Below are positions 5,499-13,267 of a stretch of DNA of 13,310 nucleotides, one piece after another. Both the position numbers and the translations under genes were made by a program. The stretch comes from Acidobacteriota bacterium (GTDB lineage Bacteria > Acidobacteriota > Terriglobia > Terriglobales > Acidobacteriaceae), in assembly GCA_021780095.1 (NCBI GenBank), contig JAJXZK010000443.1, forward strand, positions 1-13,310, written 5' to 3'. The notes beneath the pieces are model-generated. The model did no database searches. It saw nothing but the letters and a program-made list of their open reading frames with translations, and was not told where the DNA came from. Numbering within the stretch: the stretch's first letter is position 1; every line of letters starts with the position of its first letter.

Positions 5499-5512
5499 CA
5501 CGGTGAACCGTG
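5499..5512. promoter_or_regulatory. Inverted repeat upstream of the cytochrome peroxidase gene
   Basis: CACGGTGAACCGTG has perfect 6-bp arms separated by GA. It lies 58 bp before the ATG at 5571. A TTGACG at 5445-5450 is upstream, but no good -10 box stands at the right distance. It could be an operator; no regulator can be named. Confidence 0.35.
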
Positions 5513-5570
5513 TCCCGCCCAAACCACGGAGCACGACGCCATGCAGCGAACTGCAAGGGAGTCAGCTGCC

Positions 5571-7193
5571 ATGCGTCCAGGAAAATTTTCTGCCTTAGCA
5601 TTTCTAGTAGTAGCCGGTGGAGTTGTACTGGGAACCGGCTTGGTTTCTCACGTTGTCGCACCAGTCCAAGCCCAGGATCAAAATCAAAGCGCCGCCATTC
5701 CGGCCGATGCGCAAGCCGCAATCCAGGCAGTCGAGGCGCGCATCGATCGCTATGAGGCCTTCTACCTCAAGCAATTTCATGCCAATCCTCCCGATCGAGG
5801 CGACCTGCTCGCCAACGAGACAAGACTCGGAGGCCTTTTGCTTTACGACAAAACGCTTTCTGTCAAAAGCAATGAGGCTTGCGCCTTTTGCCACATGCCG
5901 GAAACGGGATTCACCGGCCCGGTTTCAACGCTGAATCAAACCACGGGATCGTATCCGGGATCGGTTCGCTCCCGATTTGGCAATCGCAAACCGCAAAGCT
6001 ACACCTACGCAACCTTCGCGCCGATCTTTCACTACAACGGGACACAGAAAAACTTTTATGGTGGCAACTTCTGGGACGGGCGCGCGACCGGAACCCGCCT
6101 CGACAATCCTGCGGCAGAGCAGGCGCAGGGCCCTCCGGACAATCCACTGGAAATGGGCTTTACCGACTTCGCGTGTTTTGTCTATCGCGTTTCGCGGGCG
6201 CCGTATAGCAGCCTTGCCGAAGCTGTCTGGGGCAGTCAAATCTTTGCGATTGAATGGCCCGCCGATACCGAATCCGTCTGTAGCCAACCCGGCGGAAACT
6301 ACGATCCAAACCATCCTGCGATTCATCTCAGCAAACTCGATCGAAGTCGAGCACAGGTCGCCTACGATCAGTTGACGCTGTCTATCGCGCAGTATGAAGC
6401 GCATCCTCCGGTCAACCGCTTTACCTCGAAGTTTGACTACTACCTGGCAGGCGACAAGCGAGCACAACTTACGCCCGACGAACTGCATGGATGGGAATTG
6501 TTTCGCACGAAAGCAAATTGTAATTCCTGCCATCTCGATGGCACCCAGAACAACGGCCCGACTCCCGAATCCAAACCACGTAAATCCGCTGCCCCCGAAC
6601 CGAACGGCGCCGAGCCTGTTGTCACAAATCTTGAGCCTTTGTTCACCGACTTCACTTTCGCCAATCTCGGAGTTCCCCGGAACCCAGGTCTTCCTTTCCT
6701 GAACGAAAGTCAGCCCGACACCTACGGCTTCACCGCGAATCCGGACGGTCTCAACTTTCATGACGGAGGTTTGGGAGCGCTTCTTCAGGCAGCAGGTGGA
6801 AGTCCGAATCCGCAGTGGTCGCGCTATAGCGAAGCCTTTCAGGGTGCAGTTCAGACGCCCACGTTACGGAACGTCGATCTCCGGCCAGGCCTGCCGTCAC
6901 ATGCATTCGTAAAAGCCTACATGCATAACGGCTACTTCAAGAGTCTGAAAGAAGTTGTCCACTTCTATAACACTCGAGACAAGTATCAAGTGCAACCCGG
7001 TCAAACTTGCGCTGGCAAACGCCTCAATGTCGACTGTTTTCTTCCGCCAGACTCCAGCAAGAACCTCGACAGAACGATCGGCAATCTCAACCTGACCGAC
7101 CTTGAAGAAGATCAGATCGTGGACTTCCTGGAAACGCTTACGGATGGCTACAACCCAGCGACGGGTCGAGTCGAAGTTCCTAAAGCGCCTTGA
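5571..7193 (+). CDS. Periplasmic di-heme cytochrome c peroxidase / MauG family protein
   Basis: Members of this family carry two covalent c-hemes and reduce H2O2 or use it to oxidise other substrates in the periplasm. Numbered from ATG 5571 (540 residues), there is a signal peptide ending near PVQAQ, heme motif CAFCH (104-108), the inter-heme region NFWDGR (166-171) with a conserved Trp, NPLEMG (191-196), a second heme motif CNSCH (317-321), NLGVP (365-369), TPTLRN (429-434) and MHNGYF (451-456). These appear in the order expected for CCP_MauG proteins. It is longer than the classic enzymes of about 330 residues. The 5571 start has AAGGGAG at 9-nt spacing; an in-frame ATG at 5541 (GGAG, 9 nt) is a real alternative adding ten residues. 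Extra Cys at 202, 237, 480 and 489 could form disulfides. The substrate is unknown. Confidence 0.9.
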   Translation: MRPGKFSALAFLVVAGGVVLGTGLVSHVVAPVQAQDQNQSAAIPADAQAAIQAVEARIDRYEAFYLKQFHANPPDRGDLLANETRLGGLLLYDKTLSVKSNEACAFCHMPETGFTGPVSTLNQTTGSYPGSVRSRFGNRKPQSYTYATFAPIFHYNGTQKNFYGGNFWDGRATGTRLDNPAAEQAQGPPDNPLEMGFTDFACFVYRVSRAPYSSLAEAVWGSQIFAIEWPADTESVCSQPGGNYDPNHPAIHLSKLDRSRAQVAYDQLTLSIAQYEAHPPVNRFTSKFDYYLAGDKRAQLTPDELHGWELFRTKANCNSCHLDGTQNNGPTPESKPRKSAAPEPNGAEPVVTNLEPLFTDFTFANLGVPRNPGLPFLNESQPDTYGFTANPDGLNFHDGGLGALLQAAGGSPNPQWSRYSEAFQGAVQTPTLRNVDLRPGLPSHAFVKAYMHNGYFKSLKEVVHFYNTRDKYQVQPGQTCAGKRLNVDCFLPPDSSKNLDRTIGNLNLTDLEEDQIVDFLETLTDGYNPATGRVEVPKAP

Positions 7194-7239
7194 CCCTTAC
7201 TACCAATCGAGTCGGAGGCCTGCCCTTTGTCGGATAGAG

Positions 7240-7779
7240 TCACCCGGGGTGTTTGGACGAATCACGAGCAACATCCAGTTCCTTCACCAACCACAGCACC
7301 AGGTCGTCATCCACCAGCACTTTGTCGCCGGCCGCTACAGGCAGCCCCCCGGAGGCCATGCCTTTTCCGTCCGGAACATATCCCAGATGCACGTAGAGGC
7401 GCTGGGCCGCACCGTACTCCTTGAACAGCCCGACGCCCACACCGATCTTCGGGCACTGCGCCGCCCGCGCCCGCTCCTCCAGCACGTGGATCAGCTTTGT
7501 CGCGATGCCCTGGTTGCGAGCCCGTTCCGACACCACAAGATCGTTGATCTCCGGGATGTGCGCCTCGCGAAATGGTGCGTGCCCGGAAACCCACAGCAGG
7601 GAACCGTATCCCAAGACATCGGTCCCATCCACCACCAGCAATACCAGCCGCTGACCATGGGCATGCTCTACCAGGCGCTGGTCCCACTTTTTTGCCCCGC
7701 CGTGCCAGGCTGCCCCGCCGTAGGTTTCCGCAATGCGAGGCACATCTTCCGCCCGTAATTCCCGCACTTCAACGTTCAT
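7240..7779 (-). CDS. GNAT-family N-acetyltransferase
   Basis: This 179-residue cytoplasmic enzyme should transfer an acetyl group from acetyl-CoA to an unidentified amine. The fold is visible as INDLVVSERARNQGIATKLI (RNQGIA, residues 88-93, is the acetyl-CoA pyrophosphate-binding loop) and KEYGAAQRLYVHLGYVPDGKG (about 120-140), which is motif B. The start is taken at the ATG 7779, preceded by GAAGGTG, because MNVEVRELRAEDVPRI is a typical GNAT N-terminus. The frame stays open to 8148, but that stretch looks non-coding and overlaps another gene. It converges on the cytochrome peroxidase gene with 46 bp between stops. No neighbour points to a substrate. Confidence 0.88.
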   Translation of the reverse strand: MNVEVRELRAEDVPRIAETYGGAAWHGGAKKWDQRLVEHAHGQRLVLLVVDGTDVLGYGSLLWVSGHAPFREAHIPEINDLVVSERARNQGIATKLIHVLEERARAAQCPKIGVGVGLFKEYGAAQRLYVHLGYVPDGKGMASGGLPVAAGDKVLVDDDLVLWLVKELDVARDSSKHPG

Positions 7780-8080
7780 TGCCCCACCTTCGTATGCCGT
7801 TTCAAGTACGTCCAGACCCAACCGCAAACCGCCTCGCAACCTTAGTCGTTCCGCGTCGCGAAGCTCTCCCAATTCCAGATTTGGCCTAAGGAGATTGTTC
7901 CTGCCAAGACTACTCCGGCATTCGATCCGGCTCAAGCGCCGTCGAGGACGCCCGCGCCATACCGCATCGTCACGTCGTTCCGGATGCGACCATGTAGATG
8001 AGCGGTCGATGACAGGAGCCGCCCGGCGCGTCACTCCGTCAGCGCGCCGCGGCAGTCCATTGCGCGACGAGCCGCCATTT
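7780..8080. other. Gap between the GNAT gene and the 77-residue gene
   Basis: No convincing gene is seen in these 301 bases. A GC-rich hairpin CGGCGCG/CGCGCCG (8024-8049, 12-nt loop) lies about 30 nt downstream of the 77-residue gene on its transcribed strand. It lacks a T-run, so it is at best a weak terminator candidate. The frame running into the GNAT gene is open but shows no conserved sequence. Confidence 0.5.
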
Positions 8081-8314
8081 CTACTTCTCCAGAATTTTCT
8101 CTTCCCGGCTCGCCCACATGATTCCGGCGACGACCTGGGCCACTCCAACGCACCGCGTTAGCGTGGGATGGCTTCCCATAAAGCGCATCAAACCTCGCCA
8201 GGGCTTGGGTCCCACGTTCCATGCCTGTGCGTCCCGGTTGGGCCGCACAATCGCCATCATTCCATCCCCAATCAACGCCATGGCAGTGAAATGTTGCCAT
8301 CTGCGAGTATCCAT
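8081..8314 (-). CDS. Small conserved-looking protein, 77 residues
   Basis: The function is unknown. The protein starts MDTRRWQHFTAMALIGDGMM and has two weakly hydrophobic stretches, about residues 9-23 (TAMALIGDGMMAIVR) and 56-68 (VGVAQVVAGIMWA), separated by a Trp/Arg-rich loop (AWNVGPKPWRGLMRF). It ends in a charged tail, EEKILEK. This suggests a small hairpin-like membrane protein, which is an inference. The ATG at 8314 has GAGG at 8-nt spacing; longer starts (8371) lack support. It lies 49 bp downstream of the BON lipoprotein gene on the same strand and could be co-transcribed with it. Confidence 0.65.
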   Translation of the reverse strand: MDTRRWQHFTAMALIGDGMMAIVRPNRDAQAWNVGPKPWRGLMRFMGSHPTLTRCVGVAQVVAGIMWASREEKILEK

Positions 8315-8363
8315 GGGACACCCCTCGTTCCGATTTTCAGTCCTCCTGTTAGAGGCATCTCGC

Positions 8364-9365
8364 CTATTCATTCACTGTCAAACTGCGCTCCAGGTCGAAC
8401 GTTAGGATACTTTCGGCAGGAATGACCAGGTCTTTATTCCCGGTAAACGCACTCCCGGCTGCACCACCGCCGCCGCCCAGCAGGCCACCAATCAGGGCTC
8501 CTTTGCCTCCACCCGCAAGGCCGCCGATCAGGGCACCGAGTCCCGCTCCGCCACCGGTCAGCACGGCAGATCGCTTTCCTTTTCCCTGTTCCACTCTTTC
8601 CACGCGGCTGGTGCTGACCCGATATGTCCGGCCGCCCGCACGTATGTCATCCAATCGAATGGCCAGCAGCGCTTGCCCCTTGAATCTGCCCAGGCTCTGA
8701 GCTTGGGTGACCACGCCACGCGCTTCCGCTCCCGCAGGAATGACGGTTTGGCCATTCACTCGCACCGGATCAACGACGACACCCGAGAACGGATCACCTG
8801 ATTGATTGTCCTTGGTCGAAAGGGTCTGCCCAAGCCGGACCCGGATCCTCGTTCCCGCGGGCACCACAATCGCCTGTGAGCCCATAGGCTGCGCCGGTGT
8901 CGCTGCGCCAGCCTGCGCACCTGCAGGCGAAGGTGGAGGTGGAGGCGGCATGCCGGCACCACCCTGCCGATACTGACGGTTCCACGATGGCGGTGGAGGC
9001 GGTGGAGGCATTCCCGGGCCACTCTGGGCCGACTGGTCGTTCCCAGGCATCTGACCCATGTCTGATCCGTTTGCCATTGTCAAATTGTTCACAACTGTCT
9101 TCACTCCCGCTACCTTCGATGCATCATTGCTTGCCAGCTCACGCGAACCCGGTCCATTGACCGTGCCGCTCAGCGTCACGGTGCCGTTGTTCGCCGCCAC
9201 TGAGATCGGCTGGCCCTGAAGCGCGGAGTCAGCTGTGATCTGTTTCTGCACATCGGTTGCAAGTTGGGCGTCAGTCGGCTTTTTCGTACAGCCAACACCT
9301 AAAAAAACCGCCGCCATCAGTACCCACGGCAAAGCTCGAAAACCAAAACGCGTGTCGCGAATCAT
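8364..9365 (-). CDS. BON-domain, glycine-zipper putative envelope lipoprotein
   Basis: The 333-residue protein has an N-terminal hydrophobic segment ending FLGVGC26, a weak lipobox. A BON domain (about 31-98) follows, with the typical GTVTLSGTV and VAGVKTVVNNL segments. BON domains are thought to bind phospholipid or peptidoglycan-associated partners. Next comes a linker with two GMPPPPPP runs (118-126, 138-145), then a beta-rich domain (about 166-260) starting IVVPAGTRIRVRLGQ. A glycine zipper (about 271-304) may insert in a membrane, and the end is LVIPAESILTFDLE. The ATG at 9365 is chosen for the signal sequence and its GGAGG 4 nt away; the frame stays open to 9494 but the added sequence is unconvincing. 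It is transcribed divergently from the histidine kinase gene. A role in envelope stability is an inference. Confidence 0.82.
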   Translation of the reverse strand: MIRDTRFGFRALPWVLMAAVFLGVGCTKKPTDAQLATDVQKQITADSALQGQPISVAANNGTVTLSGTVNGPGSRELASNDASKVAGVKTVVNNLTMANGSDMGQMPGNDQSAQSGPGMPPPPPPPSWNRQYRQGGAGMPPPPPPSPAGAQAGAATPAQPMGSQAIVVPAGTRIRVRLGQTLSTKDNQSGDPFSGVVVDPVRVNGQTVIPAGAEARGVVTQAQSLGRFKGQALLAIRLDDIRAGGRTYRVSTSRVERVEQGKGKRSAVLTGGGAGLGALIGGLAGGGKGALIGGLLGGGGGAAGSAFTGNKDLVIPAESILTFDLERSLTVNE

Positions 9366-9381
9366 AAAACCTCCGTCTGCA

Positions 9382-9409
9382 GATTTATTCAATCGCGCGC
9401 CCCTGTCAA
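9382..9409 (-). promoter_or_regulatory. Candidate promoter of the BON lipoprotein gene
   Basis: The minus strand reads a perfect TTGACA (9409-9404), a 16-nt spacer and TAAATC (9387-9382), a 3/6 match to the -10 box. The start would be near 9375, leaving a leader of about 10 nt. The -35 box lies inside a bulged inverted repeat: GCGCGC arms at 9395-9400 and 9418-9423, with inner CCCT/AGGG. Confidence 0.45.
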
Positions 9410-9510
9410 GGGCCAAAGCGCGCACAAGGTTGCGAATATCGAGACATGGCTGGCAGTTTTGCATGGGGCCTCCCACGCTGAAAAAGCCCTCCATCCCCGA
9501 CTCTCGAACC

Positions 9511-9516
9511 TATAAT
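9511..9516 (+). promoter_or_regulatory. Candidate -10 box of the two-component operon
   Basis: A perfect TATAAT lies 23 nt before the kinase ATG at 9540. No good -35 box is found at 16-18 nt, so an activator or a different holoenzyme may be needed. GGAGAGAG (9523-9530) between the two serves as the ribosome-binding site. Confidence 0.4.
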
Positions 9517-9539
9517 CACTTTGGAGAGAGCCAACCAAC

Positions 9540-11810
9540 ATGGGAGCCAGCAACCGACGAACGGCTGTAGTGGTCTTGGGCTCGCTTGCGCTTGTCATCC
9601 TGCTGTTCCTGATCGCTGAAAATGCCTTCAACCTGAAGTTCCTCTCACCCGACAATAGCGGTTCGATCCTTCTGTTTACAGCTCTCTCGGGGATCAGCTT
9701 TCTTCTATTTCTCATGCTGGTCGTTCTGCTGCTGCGAAATATTCTTAAACTGTACGCCAGTGGACAAAGCCGCGTTCTGGGTTCACGGCTGCGTGCCCGT
9801 ATGTTACTCGGAGCACTACTGCTCTCCGTCGTGCCCGCATTTTTCATGCTGTCGTTTAACTATCTTTTAATGAACCGCTCCATTGACCGCTGGTTCTCGC
9901 AGCCCGTCGTCCAGTTACGGGACCAGTCGATGCAGGTGGCCATGGAGATGTCTCGATACGCTGCCGACAACGCCCGGGCAGAGGCGGAATCTCTGGCCCA
10001 CGAACCCGCCGTTATCGCTGCCGATCTACCCGCCCACCCGCAGCCGCTGCTGGAACTGTTTCGTCGCCACAAGGTCACACTGCAGGGTGGATTCGTCGCC
10101 ATTTACCGCGATGGCCAGGTTCTTCACGATTACCAGCTTCCCACCGACGGCGGTCCCGTAAACCTGATTTCCAGTGTTCGCCCCAATGAACAGGCACACG
10201 TGATGCCAGAGCAGGTGTCTCTGTCCGACGAGATTCTCCGGGCGGCAGAGCGCACTGACGACCCGATCTTGAGAATTGGACAGGCGGACTATTCCGTCGG
10301 CGACGCTGCATCGCAGAATGGCGACATTATCGTGGTTGGTTTGCCGCTGCCACCCGACGTCACTACCGCGATTCACGATATTGAAAGCGGAACCGAACGA
10401 TATTGGACATTGCTGCGAGCCCGCCGTCGAGTTCGACAGACGTATCTCCTTGTCCTGCTGCTACTCACCGGTTTGACACTGTTTGTCAGCAGTTGGCTGG
10501 CGCTGTTTCTGTCCAAGCAGGTTACCCGACCGGTGGAAGCCCTCGCCGACGCGATGGATGCCATGGCGTCCGGAGATTATGGCTCGCGCGTCGACATTGC
10601 CGCGTCCGGAGAACTGGGCGAGTTGATGCGTTCGTTCAACCACATGGCCACCGATCTTGAAAATAGTCGGACCCAGCTCGAATCCTCCACTTACAAACTT
10701 TCCGAAGCCAACGCCGCCATTGATGAGCGCCGTCGCGAACTGGAAACTGTCCTGGAAACCATTCCCAGCGGCGTGGCCACACTCGACAACGATCTGCGAA
10801 TCTTGCAGGCGAATCGAGCGTTTTGTGAAATGCTCGATCCCTTGGGCGAGTTACCCATTGAAGGTCAGCCGATTCAATCCTTGTTCCCAACGGAATCTGC
10901 CCTTGAAATCGGACGGGTACTCCGCCGGAGCCGTCGCTTGCCTGCAGCCTCCACAGAAATCGAGGCGCAAAGCTCTCGCGGTCCGCTGCATCTGATTTTT
11001 ACCGTCACCCAGCTCCGAGGTTCACTTCATGGGCACCTTGTGGTGATGGACAACGTGACCGACGTGTTGCGAGCACAAAAACAAATGGCGTGGAAGGAAG
11101 TGGCCCAGCGCGTCGCCCATGAAATCAAAAACCCGCTGACGCCGATCGCACTTTCCGCCGAACGCATTGAACGCCACATCGACCGCGGCCTGACTGATGA
11201 TTCGTCTCAGGTGCTACGCAGCTCTACAGAGGTGATTCGCTCCTCTGTCGAAACCCTGCGCCAGCTGGTCGACCAGTTTGCGGCCCTCGCCGACTTTCCC
11301 GCAGCCAATCGAACGCCCACCGACTTGAATCACATCGTGGAAAATACGTTGACGCTGTTCGCAGGTCGCCTCGAAGGGATCGAAATCCGGCTGCATCTGG
11401 GAACCAATCTTCCTCCGGTCATGGCTGACGCAGAGGCCCTGAAGCGCGCATTCAGCAATCTTATCGACAACGCCGCGGAGGCCATGCAGTCAACACTGCT
11501 GCGCGTCTTAACCGTGCGCACCGGGATCAGCGAAACCCAGACCATGGCGGAAATCGTGGTTGCCGACACCGGCCACGGCATCACCGATGAAATCCGCGAG
11601 CGCTTGTTTCTACCGTTCTTCTCTACCCGCCGCCGCGGCACCGGTCTCGGGCTTTCCATCGCTGCGAAAATCGTGCAGGAACATCAGGGCAACATCCACG
11701 TCGAAACAAATTCTCCCGCCGGCGCCCGCTTTGTCATCATGATTCCCTTTGCTGACTCTTCTTCGATTCCGGAGATCGCCTCACCCTCGACGAGCGCGGT
11801 GGAGCGATGA
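9540..11810 (+). CDS. NtrY-like membrane sensor histidine kinase
   Basis: This 756-residue inner-membrane kinase should autophosphorylate and pass phosphate to the next gene's product. There are three N-terminal membrane helices (about 9-26, 42-66, 88-111), an extracytoplasmic sensor region (about 112-298), a fourth helix (301-324) and a HAMP domain (about 325-380). A PAS-like domain (about 400-510) leads to the HisKA helix, with phospho-acceptor His527 in RVAHEIKNPLTPIALSAERI, the motif form typical of NtrY. The ATPase domain has the N box NLIDNAAEAM (640-649), DTGHG (676-680) and GTGLGL (700-705). All catalytic residues are present. The stop overlaps the regulator start by 4 nt. NtrY in other phyla senses nitrogen or redox state; the ligand here is unknown and no nitrogen genes are nearby. 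Confidence 0.92.
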   Translation: MGASNRRTAVVVLGSLALVILLFLIAENAFNLKFLSPDNSGSILLFTALSGISFLLFLMLVVLLLRNILKLYASGQSRVLGSRLRARMLLGALLLSVVPAFFMLSFNYLLMNRSIDRWFSQPVVQLRDQSMQVAMEMSRYAADNARAEAESLAHEPAVIAADLPAHPQPLLELFRRHKVTLQGGFVAIYRDGQVLHDYQLPTDGGPVNLISSVRPNEQAHVMPEQVSLSDEILRAAERTDDPILRIGQADYSVGDAASQNGDIIVVGLPLPPDVTTAIHDIESGTERYWTLLRARRRVRQTYLLVLLLLTGLTLFVSSWLALFLSKQVTRPVEALADAMDAMASGDYGSRVDIAASGELGELMRSFNHMATDLENSRTQLESSTYKLSEANAAIDERRRELETVLETIPSGVATLDNDLRILQANRAFCEMLDPLGELPIEGQPIQSLFPTESALEIGRVLRRSRRLPAASTEIEAQSSRGPLHLIFTVTQLRGSLHGHLVVMDNVTDVLRAQKQMAWKEVAQRVAHEIKNPLTPIALSAERIERHIDRGLTDDSSQVLRSSTEVIRSSVETLRQLVDQFAALADFPAANRTPTDLNHIVENTLTLFAGRLEGIEIRLHLGTNLPPVMADAEALKRAFSNLIDNAAEAMQSTLLRVLTVRTGISETQTMAEIVVADTGHGITDEIRERLFLPFFSTRRRGTGLGLSIAAKIVQEHQGNIHVETNSPAGARFVIMIPFADSSSIPEIASPSTSAVER

Positions 11811-13165
11811 ATCACATCCTGGTGGTCGACGACGAGCCGGATATTCGCAGCACCCTGGATGCAATCCTCACCGAGGAAGGCTACACCGTCACCACAGCCG
11901 GCACAGCAACCGAAGGACTCGATCTGATCCGCGATGCCATTTTCGACGCCGTGTTGCTGGACATCTGGCTGCCGGATCGCGACGGACTGGAAGTGCTGCA
12001 GCAGATTCGCAAGTTTGACGCCATCGCCGGACCCGAAGTCATCATCATCTCCGGCCACGGCACTATCGAAACGGCCGTGCGGGCGACCAAGCTTGGCGCG
12101 TATGACTTCCTCGAGAAGCCTCTTTCGCTGGAGCGAACCCTCATCATCCTGAAAAACGCAGTCGAGGCACGACGCCTGCGCATTGAGAACCGCGAGTTTC
12201 AGCAGCAGCTCACCGCGCGCGCGCGCATCACCGGAGAAAGCGTTCCGGTAAAAGCGCTGCGGCAACAGATTCGCCTGATGGCGCCCACCAACGGACGCGT
12301 GTTGATCTATGGCGAGTCTGGTACAGGAAAAGAAGTGATCGCCCGTGCGATGCATGCGGAAAGCCAGCGCGCGGATCGCGTATTCGTCGAGTTGAATTGC
12401 GCCGCCATTCCCGAGGACTACATCGAAACCGAACTCTTCGGCTATCGTCATAGCGCGCTGCCCGGCGGTCCGCCAGAAAAGCGCGGCACATTCGAACGCG
12501 CCGACAGCGGCACTTTATTTCTCGACGAAGTCGGCGACATGAGCCTGAAGACCCAGGCCAAGGTGCTTCGCGCGCTCGACGAGCAGCAATTCACTCCCGT
12601 CGGCGCTGCCCAATCGATTCGCATCGATGTGCGCCTGATTGCCGCCACCAACAAAAACCTCGAAGACGAAATCGCCAAAGGGAATTTCCGCGAAGATCTT
12701 TTTTACCGTCTGAATGTCATTCCCTTTTATGTGCCGCCGTTGCGCGAACGAAAAGAAGACATTCCCTTGCTTGCGACCGAGCTGCTGCGGGAATTCGGAC
12801 GCCAGTATGGGCGGCCAAGAATGGAAATCTCTGCCGACGCCTTGGCCGCACTGCAACTGCATCATTGGCCGGGAAATGTGCGCGAGCTAAAAAATATTCT
12901 GGAGCGCGTCATGATCCTCAATCCGCAGGTCTCGCGCATCGAACGCAAGCACCTGCCGGTTTTGGTCGCGCGCAGCACCGGCCGCCACGGGGAGGAATTC
13001 TCTTCGCTGCAACAGGCGCGCGAGGCCTACGAACGCGACTATATTCTGCGCAAATTGGAAGACTGTCATGGCAATGTCAGCCGCGCCGCGGAAATTCTTG
13101 GCCTGGAACGCAGCCACCTCTATCGCAAAATGAAAGCCCTCGGCATCCACACGAAGGAAGGATAG
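11807..13165 (+). CDS. NtrX/NtrC-type response regulator lacking the GAFTGA motif
   Basis: The 452-residue regulator has three domains. The receiver (1-118) holds Asp8, Asp9, phospho-acceptor Asp52, Ser82 and Lys104. The AAA+ domain (about 140-378) has Walker A GESGTGKE (169-176), Walker B TLFLDE (236-241), FREDLFYRLNVIP and WPGNVREL (354-361). The C-terminal Fis-type helix-turn-helix (about 421-447) ends RSHLYRKMKALGI. Where sigma54 activators carry GAFTGA after ELFG, this protein reads SALPGG (216-221). That loop normally contacts sigma54, so action through another holoenzyme, or as a repressor, is inferred; NtrC of Rhodobacter capsulatus lacks the motif and works with sigma70. The start overlaps the kinase stop (ATGA), implying coupled translation. 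A hairpin repeat starts 2 nt after the stop. Confidence 0.92.
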   Translation: MNHILVVDDEPDIRSTLDAILTEEGYTVTTAGTATEGLDLIRDAIFDAVLLDIWLPDRDGLEVLQQIRKFDAIAGPEVIIISGHGTIETAVRATKLGAYDFLEKPLSLERTLIILKNAVEARRLRIENREFQQQLTARARITGESVPVKALRQQIRLMAPTNGRVLIYGESGTGKEVIARAMHAESQRADRVFVELNCAAIPEDYIETELFGYRHSALPGGPPEKRGTFERADSGTLFLDEVGDMSLKTQAKVLRALDEQQFTPVGAAQSIRIDVRLIAATNKNLEDEIAKGNFREDLFYRLNVIPFYVPPLRERKEDIPLLATELLREFGRQYGRPRMEISADALAALQLHHWPGNVRELKNILERVMILNPQVSRIERKHLPVLVARSTGRHGEEFSSLQQAREAYERDYILRKLEDCHGNVSRAAEILGLERSHLYRKMKALGIHTKEG

Positions 13166-13167
13166 AG

Positions 13168-13204
13168 GTGGCCCATTCAAGCCCTATTTTTGGCTTGAGT
13201 GGGA
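13168..13204 (+). repeat. Palindromic hairpin repeat, copy 4
   Basis: The lead GGTGG is followed by left arm CCCATTCAAGCC (13172-13183), 8-nt loop CTATTTTT and right arm GGCTTGAGTGGG (13192-13203). The stem is the same as in copies 1 and 2. The left arm begins 6 nt after the response-regulator stop codon, so the hairpin would form at the 3' end of that mRNA. Confidence 0.9.
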
Positions 13205-13232
13205 TGAGAATTCGAATGCGCCAAAGCTTGCC

Positions 13233-13267
13233 GGGTGCCCCATCCTAGCCGCGCAGTTTGCGGCTAG
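13233..13267 (+). repeat. Palindromic hairpin repeat, variant stem (CTAGCCGC type)
   Basis: The lead GGGTGCCCCA (13233-13242) is joined to a third stem: CTAGCCGC (13245-13252), loop GCAGTTT, GCGGCTAG (13260-13267), a perfect 8 bp. ATTTT follows three bases later, so this copy comes closest to an intrinsic terminator for the two-component operon. A further small hairpin GTCTC/GAGAC lies at 13293-13306. Confidence 0.75.

Noticed and set aside
5925..6761. 278-codon minus-strand open frame
   Set aside because: Entirely antisense to the cytochrome peroxidase gene, whose heme motifs prove the plus frame is real.
7780..8148. N-terminal extension of the GNAT protein up to 8148
   Set aside because: The extra 123 codons are Arg-rich with no conserved sequence, overlap the 77-residue gene, and a good start with ribosome-binding site exists at 7779.
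11807..13165. GAFTGA loss explained by a frameshift
   Set aside because: The frame is continuous with conserved AAA+ sequence on both sides and the same loop length (the second motif Gly is in register), so it is a substitution of residues, not a shift.
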